The notes under the pieces were generated by a model, which saw nothing but the letters and a program-made list of their open reading frames with translations, was not told the DNA's origin and made no database searches. A stretch of 64,000 bases of DNA from an uncultured Verrucomicrobiales bacterium (GTDB taxonomy: Bacteria > Verrucomicrobiota > Verrucomicrobiia > Verrucomicrobiales > Akkermansiaceae): positions 1-64,000 of the forward strand of contig CALGJQ010000001.1 of NCBI GenBank assembly GCA_937928545.1, given 5' to 3'. This document shows positions 43,260-50,485 of the stretch, piece after piece; within the stretch, counting starts at the first letter, position 1; the number at the start of each line of letters is the position of its first letter. The position numbers were made by a program, and so were the translations under genes.

Positions 43260-44251
43260 TCCGCTTCCTCCTCCTTCCTCTCCTACTCCTCCCATCCTGT
43301 CAGGAGGACAAAACCCCACCCAGCCCCCAGAAAGAAAGCACCCCCGTCCGCATCGAAACCCAGCGCCCCCTCATGGGCACCCTCTTCCAAATCACCTCCT
43401 ACGCCACCGACCCCAAAGCAGGCTACCTCGCCATGGAGGACGCACTCGACCTCGCCGAAGAATTCGCCAATCAAGCCACCGACTACGAACCCGACTCTGA
43501 GCTCAACCGCCTCACCAAATCCCCCCTCAACACCCCCATTCAAGTCAGCGAAAACCTCTTCGGCTGCCTCCTCCTCGGTCAAAAACTCGCCCAACAAACC
43601 GACGGCCTCTTCGACCCCACCTACGGCCCCCTCACCCACCTCTGGCGCGAAACAAAACGCAACGGCATCATCCCTGACGAAGCCCAAATCGCCGCCGCCA
43701 AAAGCCGCTGCGGCATCCACCACCTCCGCTTCGACGAAGCCCAAAAAACCATCACCATCCTCCGACACGACCTCCAACTCGACCTCGGTGGCATCGCAAA
43801 AGGATTCGCCGCCGACCTCATCTTCGATCACCTCGTAAAACAAGGCTACCCCCAAAGCCTCGTCGCCGCCGCCGGTGACCTCCGCATCGGCGACTCCCCT
43901 CCAGAAAAAGACGGCTGGAATATCGGCCTTCGATCCTTCCGCCTCACCCCCACCAGCACCCTCACCCTAAAAAACTGCGCCGTCTCAACCTCCGGCGACC
44001 TCTTCCAAAACATCACCGCCGACGGCCAAAAATACTCCCACCTCATCGACCCAAAAACCGGCCTCGGCCTCACCACCCGCCGCTCCGCCTCCGTCATTCT
44101 CCCCGAGGCAAAACTCACCGACCCCCTCGCCACCACCGCCTGCCTCTCCAACGACCCCAAGTCCCTCCTCAAACACTACCCAAAAGCCTCCATTCGCGTT
44201 CTCTACCAAGACCAAAAAATCCCCCCCATCACCACCGGCCTTTTCAAATAA
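43256..44251 (+). CDS. apbE: FAD:protein FMN transferase (ApbE family) lipoprotein
   Basis: A 331-residue protein starting at GTG 43256, with a lipoprotein signal (MIRFLLLPLLLLPSC). ApbE hallmarks are RPLMGTLFQITSY, the Mg2+/FAD site LDLGGIAKGFAADLIF, AAAGDLRIG, the region STSGDLFQNI and KYSHLIDPKTG. ApbE attaches FMN covalently to Thr residues of exported flavoproteins such as the Na+-NQR and Rnf subunits, at the outer face of the cytoplasmic membrane. No nqr or rnf genes are in the window. The gene is coupled to the upstream HAD hydrolase gene by a GTGA overlap. Confidence 0.94.
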   Translation: MIRFLLLPLLLLPSCQEDKTPPSPQKESTPVRIETQRPLMGTLFQITSYATDPKAGYLAMEDALDLAEEFANQATDYEPDSELNRLTKSPLNTPIQVSENLFGCLLLGQKLAQQTDGLFDPTYGPLTHLWRETKRNGIIPDEAQIAAAKSRCGIHHLRFDEAQKTITILRHDLQLDLGGIAKGFAADLIFDHLVKQGYPQSLVAAAGDLRIGDSPPEKDGWNIGLRSFRLTPTSTLTLKNCAVSTSGDLFQNITADGQKYSHLIDPKTGLGLTTRRSASVILPEAKLTDPLATTACLSNDPKSLLKHYPKASIRVLYQDQKIPPITTGLFK

Positions 44252-44408
44252 CCCTCCAGAGCTACGGAGCTTGGATGGCATGCCCCTAGGGTACTTTAGT
44301 CCGAGTCCCCTCAACCCAAGCCCCTCAACCAACCCAATTGTTCATTCTGCAATCGTTCATTCGTTCATTTTCATTCCCCCTTCATCTTCAATCATCCATC
44401 CTCTCTCC
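44252..44408. repeat. Intergenic REP-like unit with CCTCAACC motifs
   Basis: Contains CTACGGAGCTTGG (44262-44274), a split ACTTTAGTCCGAG element and two CCCTCAACC(C)AA motifs, and then GTTCATTC repeats ahead of the pilT-like start. It is related to the units at 35150 and 45472. Confidence 0.45.
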
Positions 44409-45464
44409 ATGAATCTCCCCGACCTCGAAGCCTCCATCGCCCACTGGCTCGATAACAACGCCACCGACGTCTTCCTCTCCGAAGACCAACCCACCCGCCT
44501 CCGCATCAACGGCGAAATCATCGCCCTCGAAGATTCACAAATGTCACGCGATGACCTCTTCTCCCTCTGGCAAGCCTGCGGCGTTAACCCAGAATCCGAA
44601 AACGAACGCGACGCCCGCCACCTCACCTCATCTGGCACCTACCTCCGCCTCAACCTCTACCGCGCCATGGGAAAACTCTGCGCCGCCATTCGCCCCATCA
44701 AAAACACCATCCCCCCGCTAGATTCCCTCGGCCTCCCCACCGACCTCTTCCGCTCGTGGACCCAACGCCGCTCCGGGCTCGTCCTCGTCACCGGTGCCAC
44801 CGGCTCCGGAAAATCCACCACCCTCGCCTCCGCTCTCGAAGACCTCAACCATTCCCTCAATGGCCACGTCATCACCCTCGAAGACCCCATCGAATACCTC
44901 TTCGAAAACAAACACGCCTACTTCTCACAGCGTGAGCTCAACTCCGACACCCACAACTTCTCCGGAGCCCTCCGCGCCGCCCTTCGTCAAAACCCCGACG
45001 TCATCATGATCGGCGAAATCCGCGACGAAGAAACCGCCCAACTCGCCCTCCGCGCCGCCGAAACCGGTCACCTCGTCCTCTCCACTCTCCACTCCTCCGG
45101 CGTCGTCGAATCCATCGAACGCCTTAGCAACCTCTTCCCCGACGGCCCTCGCGAAACCTCCCTCATGCTCCTCTCCCGCCAACTCATTGGCGTCATCACT
45201 CAAAGCCTCCTCCCCGGCGTCGACGGCCAACTTAAGCTCGCCTGCGAATACCTCGAAAACGATGGCGCCACCCGCAACTGGATCCGCGAAGGCAAATACC
45301 GCGATATCATTGACCACCTCCTCCGCCCTCAGCAAGCTCACGCTCGCGACATGCTCACCAGCATCATCGACCTCTACCAAGCCGGCCACGTCACCGAACA
45401 AACCGCCCGTCAATCCTCTCCAAACCCCAGCGACTTCGATCGCAAAGTACGAGGAATCTCATAG
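44409..45464 (+). CDS. PilT-family type IV pilus retraction-type ATPase (paralogue 1)
   Basis: A 351-residue secretion ATPase of the PilT/PilU type. An N-terminal PAS-like domain (ATDVFLSEDQPTRLRINGEI) is followed by Walker A GATGSGKST, the Asp box ITLEDPIEYLF, Walker B and His box region (DVIMIGEIRDEETAQLALRA, ETGHLVLSTLHS). The frame extends upstream to 44271, but ATG at 44409 begins MNLPDLEASI directly at the domain. It lies 75 bases upstream of a second PilT-like gene on the same strand. The LAGC-like catalytic and AIRNLIRE-type C-terminal motifs of true PilT are not obvious, so a PilU-like or variant role is possible. Confidence 0.9.
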   Translation: MNLPDLEASIAHWLDNNATDVFLSEDQPTRLRINGEIIALEDSQMSRDDLFSLWQACGVNPESENERDARHLTSSGTYLRLNLYRAMGKLCAAIRPIKNTIPPLDSLGLPTDLFRSWTQRRSGLVLVTGATGSGKSTTLASALEDLNHSLNGHVITLEDPIEYLFENKHAYFSQRELNSDTHNFSGALRAALRQNPDVIMIGEIRDEETAQLALRAAETGHLVLSTLHSSGVVESIERLSNLFPDGPRETSLMLLSRQLIGVITQSLLPGVDGQLKLACEYLENDGATRNWIREGKYRDIIDHLLRPQQAHARDMLTSIIDLYQAGHVTEQTARQSSPNPSDFDRKVRGIS

Positions 45465-45471
45465 TCGTCCC

Positions 45472-45510
45472 TTACGGAGCTTAGACTTTAGTCTGAGTCA
45501 CCTCAACCTT
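45472..45510. repeat. REP-like palindromic unit between the two pilT-like genes
   Basis: TTACGGAGC, then AGACTTTAGTCT (45483-45494, a perfect palindromic core) and CCTCAACC. It closely matches the units at 35150 and 44262. Confidence 0.5.
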
Positions 45511-45539
45511 CCCTGAACACCCATCCCAAATTCCAAGTT

Positions 45540-46628
45540 ATGAACCAGCCACGCGAAATCCGCGAATACCTTAACCTTACCGTCGACCTCGGCGGATCCG
45601 ACCTCCACCTCACCGTCGATGCTCCACCCGCCACTCGCGTCAATGGCCTCCTTCACCCACTCGAAGAATTCCCACTCACCGCCGAGCAAGTTCGCGATCT
45701 CATCCTCGGCACCATGAACGAAACCCAACGCGCCACCCTCGATGAAGAATGGGAACTCGACTACGCCATCGAGGTCAGCGACGTCGGCCGCTTCCGTGGC
45801 AACGTCCACTTCTGCCGCCAAAACGTCGAAGCAGTCTACCGCTACATCCCTGCCGAAATCCCCGACCTCTCCACCCTCGGCCACTACCCCGTCATGGAAG
45901 ACATCTGTCACCTCCAACGCGGCCTCATCCTCATCACCGGCGTCACCGGCTCCGGAAAAACCACCACCCTCGCCGCCCTCGTCCAACGCATCTCCGAGCT
46001 CCGCTCCGGCACCATCATCACGCTCGAGGACCCCATCGAATTCACCTACCAACACAACACCTCCCTCGTCAAACAACGCGAGATCGGACGCGACACCAAA
46101 TCCTTCGCAAAAGGCCTCCGCCAATGCATGCGCCAAGACCCAGACGTCATCGTCGTTGGCGAGCTCCGCGACCGCGAATCCATGCAAATCGCCATGACCG
46201 CCGCCGAAACCGGCCACCTTGTCATCTCGACCCTCCACACCATCGACGCCCCAAAATCCATCGAGCGCATCATGGATCTCTTCCCCTCCGACCAGCAAAA
46301 GCAAATCGCCTCGCAACTCTCCAACGTCCTCCAAGCCGTCATCTGCCAACGCCTCCTCCGCCGCTCCGATGTCGAAGGCCGCGTCCTCGCCACCGAGGCC
46401 CTCCGCGTCAACTCCGGCATCCAAGCCTGCCTCCGTGAACGTAAAGTCGAGCAACTCGTCGGCCTCATGGAAATCGCCCGTAAAGAAGGCTGCCACACCA
46501 TCGACGACTGCCTCGAAACCCTCCTCAAGCACAACTACATCTCCCACCACGACGCCATCCAAAACTGCCGCAACGACCGCCGCTTCACCTCCGAAAGCCT
46601 CGCCTCCATCGCCCCCCTCAAAAAGTAG
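45540..46628 (+). CDS. pilT: PilT-family twitching motility ATPase (paralogue 2)
   Basis: A 362-residue protein with the complete PilT layout. The N-terminal domain is GGSDLHLTVDAPPATRVNG, and the core has Walker A GVTGSGKTT, Asp box ITLEDPIEFTY, VVGELRDRESMQIAMTA, and ETGHLVISTLHTIDA with the His box. A C-terminal domain follows with LLRRSDVEGRVLATEAL and DDCLETLLKHNYIS. Hexameric PilT powers retraction of type IV pili from the cytoplasmic side. No pilus structural genes are nearby apart from the giant prepilin-like protein 14 kb away. A long antisense frame over this gene is a codon-usage shadow. Confidence 0.93.
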   Translation: MNQPREIREYLNLTVDLGGSDLHLTVDAPPATRVNGLLHPLEEFPLTAEQVRDLILGTMNETQRATLDEEWELDYAIEVSDVGRFRGNVHFCRQNVEAVYRYIPAEIPDLSTLGHYPVMEDICHLQRGLILITGVTGSGKTTTLAALVQRISELRSGTIITLEDPIEFTYQHNTSLVKQREIGRDTKSFAKGLRQCMRQDPDVIVVGELRDRESMQIAMTAAETGHLVISTLHTIDAPKSIERIMDLFPSDQQKQIASQLSNVLQAVICQRLLRRSDVEGRVLATEALRVNSGIQACLRERKVEQLVGLMEIARKEGCHTIDDCLETLLKHNYISHHDAIQNCRNDRRFTSESLASIAPLKK

Positions 46629-46787
46629 CCAAACCGCTCCTTGGCCAAAGGCCAATCTCATACCAGCCCCACCCCTCTCCTTGGCCAACGGCCAAACTCA
46701 TACCAGCCCAGCGCACCGCACCGCGCTGGGTAAGCGCGATCAGAAACATGTTGGCTGAAGGCCAACTTCATAATCCCCACCAAAAAC
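46629..46787. repeat. Tandem TTGGCC-type palindromic repeats
   Basis: Two 33-base direct repeats at 46637-46669 and 46677-46709 each contain TTGGCCAA(A/C)GGCCAA and CTCATACCAGCCC. A related TTGGCTGAAGGCCAA follows at 46751-46765. Between them, CCCAGCGC (46707-46714) and GCGCTGGG (46723-46730) form a perfect 8-bp hairpin. These are REP-like intergenic elements. Confidence 0.6.
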
Positions 46788-47303
46788 CTAAGACTTCGGC
46801 GCAAACTGCCCCTTCAGCGCCTCCGGAATCTCCACCTTCGGGTGCACATACTCCGTCTCCTTCCGCCACCCCAAATGCTTCAGCGGATACAACTCTCCCA
46901 AGACAATCGCATTCCGCCTTTCCAGAATCACGCGACGCCCGCGCTTATCTAGACGCTTCTTCCCAAAGGCTATAATTGCGTCTCCTAACTGAGCATCCTG
47001 CATCGGGCCGAAAGCCAAATCAATCAGCCGACTATAAACCTCCAAATCCTCAGGATGCTTTTTGAGAAACTGCCGAAAGACATGAAAGGCCTCCGCCACC
47101 TCCCCTTGCATCGCCAAGGCATCTCCTCGACTTAACAAAGGCGGCGGCGTCCGAAACCTTTCTTGGGAAAAGAATGAAAGTGCATTGGCCATCCTTTGAC
47201 TCACCCAATGAGTAATCGGAATCGCAAATAGAATCCCTAGGATCGCCAGCGCTGCCACCGTGAAGATCGCGAAAGGAGCATGTTGGATATAGGCCATCAT
47301 CAA
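46788..47303 (-). CDS. Membrane-anchored TPR-like protein of unknown function
   Basis: A 171-residue protein with one N-terminal transmembrane segment (FAIFTVAALAILGILFAIPI). After it, a short helical-repeat part resembles a tetratricopeptide unit: RGDALAMQGEVAEAFHVFRQFLKKHPEDLEVYSRLI. The C-terminal tail contains Lys/Arg-rich segments. The start overlaps the stop of the large permease gene by 4 bases (47300-47303), so it is translationally coupled and probably works with that transporter. No enzymatic motif is visible. Confidence 0.6.
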   Translation of the reverse strand: MMMAYIQHAPFAIFTVAALAILGILFAIPITHWVSQRMANALSFFSQERFRTPPPLLSRGDALAMQGEVAEAFHVFRQFLKKHPEDLEVYSRLIDLAFGPMQDAQLGDAIIAFGKKRLDKRGRRVILERRNAIVLGELYPLKHLGWRKETEYVHPKVEIPEALKGQFAPKS

Positions 47304-50300
47304 AGACTACGCAAACTACGCGTTCCCACGAAGTTTGCAATCACCGCCATCACCACCACCAGCCCAATCATCCAAGCCAAATCACCAAAGCCCACCGTTC
47401 CCCCCAGCACCGGCACCACCGCAATCAGGGCCGAGATCAAACCAATTCCCAAACCCCAAAGCACCATCGACCTCACCTCTCTCTTCACAATCGCTCCCCG
47501 TCCTTCTTTCGAAATTCCCAACACTTTCAGGGTCTCAAATTCCCCCTTCCTCTCGACCAAATTTCGCGCCGTCACAATCCCCACTCCCACACTCCCCAGA
47601 ATAATTCCCAAGCCACCCAACACGTTAAAAATGGCAATGTAAGTATTCTCCACCTGATGAAAAGCCGCCATCCGATCCCTCGTCGCAGTGACCTTCCCTC
47701 CCAAATCCGCCGTCTCCTCTTGCAGGAGCTCCTTATCCTCCAACTCCGGCGCCAAGAACAACTGATACCCACTCATCGAGGGATATTTCGCCAGTAACTT
47801 CTCTTCATCCAAAATCAAACTCCCCTGAAAAATCGAATCCTTCACCACCCCCGCAATCGTCACCTTAAAATCACGACCCCACTCATCCTGATAGGTCAGC
47901 TCATCCCCCACCTTCTTCTTCAAGACCCACATCATCGTGGTCTCATCGACGTAAGCCTGCACTCCCTCCCCTTTCAAAATTGACCACTCATCACTCGTCT
48001 TAAATCTCCCCTCCAACAAGTCTGCATCCACCCCCAGCAAGCGCGGCTGATCCGAGGCCGTCAGATTAAAACAATCGACATCATCCCCCGCCCCGATCCG
48101 AAACGGCACCAGCGAGTCCAGCCCAAACCAAGCCACCTCACCCTTTGCATCCGCCGGACGATTCACCGGCGAAGTCGTCTCGACCCACCATGCGAATCCC
48201 CCCGCACCACTCTTCTTCTCTTCCCAATCACCTCCTCCATTTTTACGAAACGAAGCCACCGAAAGCACCAAAAATACCCCCGCCGCCAAAACTCCCACCA
48301 CCGTCAGACTCCGCGATGCCCGACGGCTCAAATTCACCTTCGCCATCCCCGCGCTCGTCAAACTTCCCAGCGCACCCACCTTCCCCAGTCGCATCCGGAA
48401 AAAGGCCAAACCCGAAATCAACACCCCAAAACCCACCAAGAAAAAGGCCCCATGCGCTCCCGCCGTAAAGCTCATTGCCACCCCTCCCATCACCATCAAT
48501 AAACCAAAAATCAAAAATCCCATCGCCCACTTACTCTTCTTCCCCACCTCTTCTTCTGCCCCTGAATTCAGTCGCACACTCGCACTCTGCTTCGCCTGCT
48601 TCCGCGTCGTCAACCACACCGCCAAGAGGGAAAGTTCCACCATCACCAACATCCCCGTCACTAAAGTTCCCGCCTTAAAGCTCAGCTGAAAATTCGTCCC
48701 GTTCCCCCAAATCGAACCAATCACCTCCAACACCAGCACGCAGAAACCCATCGCCAAAATCGCGCCCAAGATCACCCCCGCCAAGACCACAAAGAACGCC
48801 TCCCCCAGTCGCCAATTCGTCACCTTCTTCGCCGGCACTCCCACCGCTGAAAGCAAAGCCCCCTCCTCCGCCCGCTGCTCCACATTAAAGCGGAACAACA
48901 TCGCCACCAAAGCCACCGCCGCCAAAATTAGAAAGAAGCTCATCGCCAAAAAGAGCCCCGCAAAACTCACTGGCGATTTCGCCGCCTCCTTCGCCCCCTC
49001 CGCAAAATCCAAAACCTGCATCCCAGCCAAATCAGGATCTAGTAAATCCCGTACTTTCTTTTTCTCTTCTTCCACCTCACCACCCGACACCCTTACCCCC
49101 GTCACCTTCCCCCAACGATTCGCCCACATCTGCTCCCCCATTTCGTAGGAAACAAAAGCCTTCGGCGTCCCCTTAAATTCTTCCCAATACTCATCATCTT
49201 TATCGCGAATCCGCGTCATATCCAGCGGCAGCCCCGGCTCCCAGTCCCGCGCACTCTTCACATCCGCCACCCCCGGAAAATCCGGCATCCACCGCTTGTC
49301 AGCCGCTGGCCCTTCCATCGGAATGATCGCCTTCACCGTAAAGACCGTCCGCTCTTCCACCAACCTACTCCCATCTTCCACCACGAAATAATCCATCGTC
49401 AACTCATCCCCCACCTGCGCCCGCAAATCCTCTGCCAACCACTCATTTAAAATCACTTCTTCAAAGCCCAACTGCTCCGGAAAAAAGGCCGCTGACTCAC
49501 CGCTCACCGCCGTCACCATCGAGTACGGCGTCTCTCCGACTTCCGTCGCCAGCGTATTCACCAAATAGGTCAGCACCGCCTCCCCCTCAATCTTCTCCGC
49601 GATCGGACGCGTCATGAAAATCCGCTCAGACCGCACCTCCACCCCCTGCGGAACCTCCACCACCGATACCCCATAGTCTCCCAAGCTCATCTTCCCCTCG
49701 TCAAAATCATCCCCCTCTTTCAAAAGCAAAACATTCGCCTTCCCCTCCAGCTCCAACTTCTTCTGCAAGCTAACCCGCGACACAAAAACTGATGACGGCT
49801 GCACCTGCGTTTGCGCCAAACTAAAGCGCCCAAATTCCTCATCCGTCAAAACCTTCCCGATCGTAATCCGCATCGAGGCCACGGATTCACTCTCACCCGA
49901 AAGCGGCGCATCTCGAGACAACAAACCCGGCTTCTGCAACCGCACCACTGCCGAATCCCCCTCTTCCAAATCCAAAGCCCTTGCCAAAGGCCCACTAATC
50001 GCCGCCTCCCCATCCTTCAAAGTCACCTTGGTCTCTTCCGGCGCAAAATCCCAAAACTCATCCGTCACCCCCATCACCTGCACCTGCCCCTCCGCCCGCT
50101 CCTCCACATTCACCTGCCCTTTTAAATAGAGCATCGCCGCTCCCCCATTCCGCTCCTCTAAATCATCCTTAAAAAACCGCTCCCCACCCGAAAAAACCGT
50201 CGCCACCTTCCCCGTCCGCAGCTCCGCCGACTTCCGCAAATTCTCCGTCACCGAATCCCCCGCCATCAGTGCCCCCAAAAGAACCATCGCCCCAATCGCC

Positions 50301-50374
50301 GCCCCCGCCAAAACCCCAACATAAGCCGCCCGGTAATGCCGAATCCCCTTCCAAATAAACCCAAAGCTCTTCAC
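47300..50374 (-). CDS. Large FtsX/MacB-type ABC transporter permease
   Basis: A 1024-residue membrane protein. It begins MKSFGFIWKGIRHYRAAYVG with a transmembrane helix and a periplasmic MacB-PCD-like domain (about residues 40-450). Central transmembrane helices follow (LFLAMSFFLILAAVALVAMLF, VVLAGVILGAILAMGF), then a second periplasmic part and a C-terminal FtsX domain ending in three helices (GLGIILGSVGVGIVTARNLVERKGEF, MVLWGLGIGLISALIAVVPV). The duplicated layout resembles LolC/E- or YbbP-type permeases. No ABC ATPase gene is adjacent, so the partner must be elsewhere. It is coupled to the TPR-like gene downstream. Confidence 0.8.
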   Translation of the reverse strand: MKSFGFIWKGIRHYRAAYVGVLAGAAIGAMVLLGALMAGDSVTENLRKSAELRTGKVATVFSGGERFFKDDLEERNGGAAMLYLKGQVNVEERAEGQVQVMGVTDEFWDFAPEETKVTLKDGEAAISGPLARALDLEEGDSAVVRLQKPGLLSRDAPLSGESESVASMRITIGKVLTDEEFGRFSLAQTQVQPSSVFVSRVSLQKKLELEGKANVLLLKEGDDFDEGKMSLGDYGVSVVEVPQGVEVRSERIFMTRPIAEKIEGEAVLTYLVNTLATEVGETPYSMVTAVSGESAAFFPEQLGFEEVILNEWLAEDLRAQVGDELTMDYFVVEDGSRLVEERTVFTVKAIIPMEGPAADKRWMPDFPGVADVKSARDWEPGLPLDMTRIRDKDDEYWEEFKGTPKAFVSYEMGEQMWANRWGKVTGVRVSGGEVEEEKKKVRDLLDPDLAGMQVLDFAEGAKEAAKSPVSFAGLFLAMSFFLILAAVALVAMLFRFNVEQRAEEGALLSAVGVPAKKVTNWRLGEAFFVVLAGVILGAILAMGFCVLVLEVIGSIWGNGTNFQLSFKAGTLVTGMLVMVELSLLAVWLTTRKQAKQSASVRLNSGAEEEVGKKSKWAMGFLIFGLLMVMGGVAMSFTAGAHGAFFLVGFGVLISGLAFFRMRLGKVGALGSLTSAGMAKVNLSRRASRSLTVVGVLAAGVFLVLSVASFRKNGGGDWEEKKSGAGGFAWWVETTSPVNRPADAKGEVAWFGLDSLVPFRIGAGDDVDCFNLTASDQPRLLGVDADLLEGRFKTSDEWSILKGEGVQAYVDETTMMWVLKKKVGDELTYQDEWGRDFKVTIAGVVKDSIFQGSLILDEEKLLAKYPSMSGYQLFLAPELEDKELLQEETADLGGKVTATRDRMAAFHQVENTYIAIFNVLGGLGIILGSVGVGIVTARNLVERKGEFETLKVLGISKEGRGAIVKREVRSMVLWGLGIGLISALIAVVPVLGGTVGFGDLAWMIGLVVVMAVIANFVGTRSLRSL

Positions 50375-50410
50375 ATCGCGAAGTATAAGAGGATTCCCTA
50401 AACAAGCAAC

Positions 50411-50470
50411 ACGGAGCGGCGGCGTCCCGCCGCCCCCAAAGGAGTGACGGTCTCCAGACCGTCAACCACC
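50411..50470. repeat. REP-like double hairpin
   Basis: ACGGAGCGGCGG begins a perfect hairpin, GCGGCGG-CGTC-CCGCCGC (50416-50433). It is followed by GACGGTCT-CC-AGACCGTC (50446-50463) and CAACC. It shares the ACGGAG, GTCTCCAGAC and CAACC elements of the other intergenic repeats in this window. It lies between the permease start and the DsbD-type stop and may also help to stop transcription of dsbD. Confidence 0.55.
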
Positions 50471-50485
50471 CTAGCAAGCCACTTC

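Noticed and set aside
42618-44251. Na+-NQR or Rnf operon suggested by ApbE
   Set aside because: No nqr or rnf subunit genes occur in the window; ApbE is coupled to a HAD hydrolase gene only.
45498-46688. A 396-codon minus-strand frame, longer than the gene on the other strand
   Set aside because: It lies exactly antisense to a complete pilT gene. Its translation is a repetitive Gly/Asp/Glu/Val mix that comes from the NNC codon bias, and it has no domain.
46637-46766. Possible short CRISPR array
   Set aside because: Only two exact-length repeats with a 7-base spacer, both internally palindromic, and no cas genes. They are REP-like.
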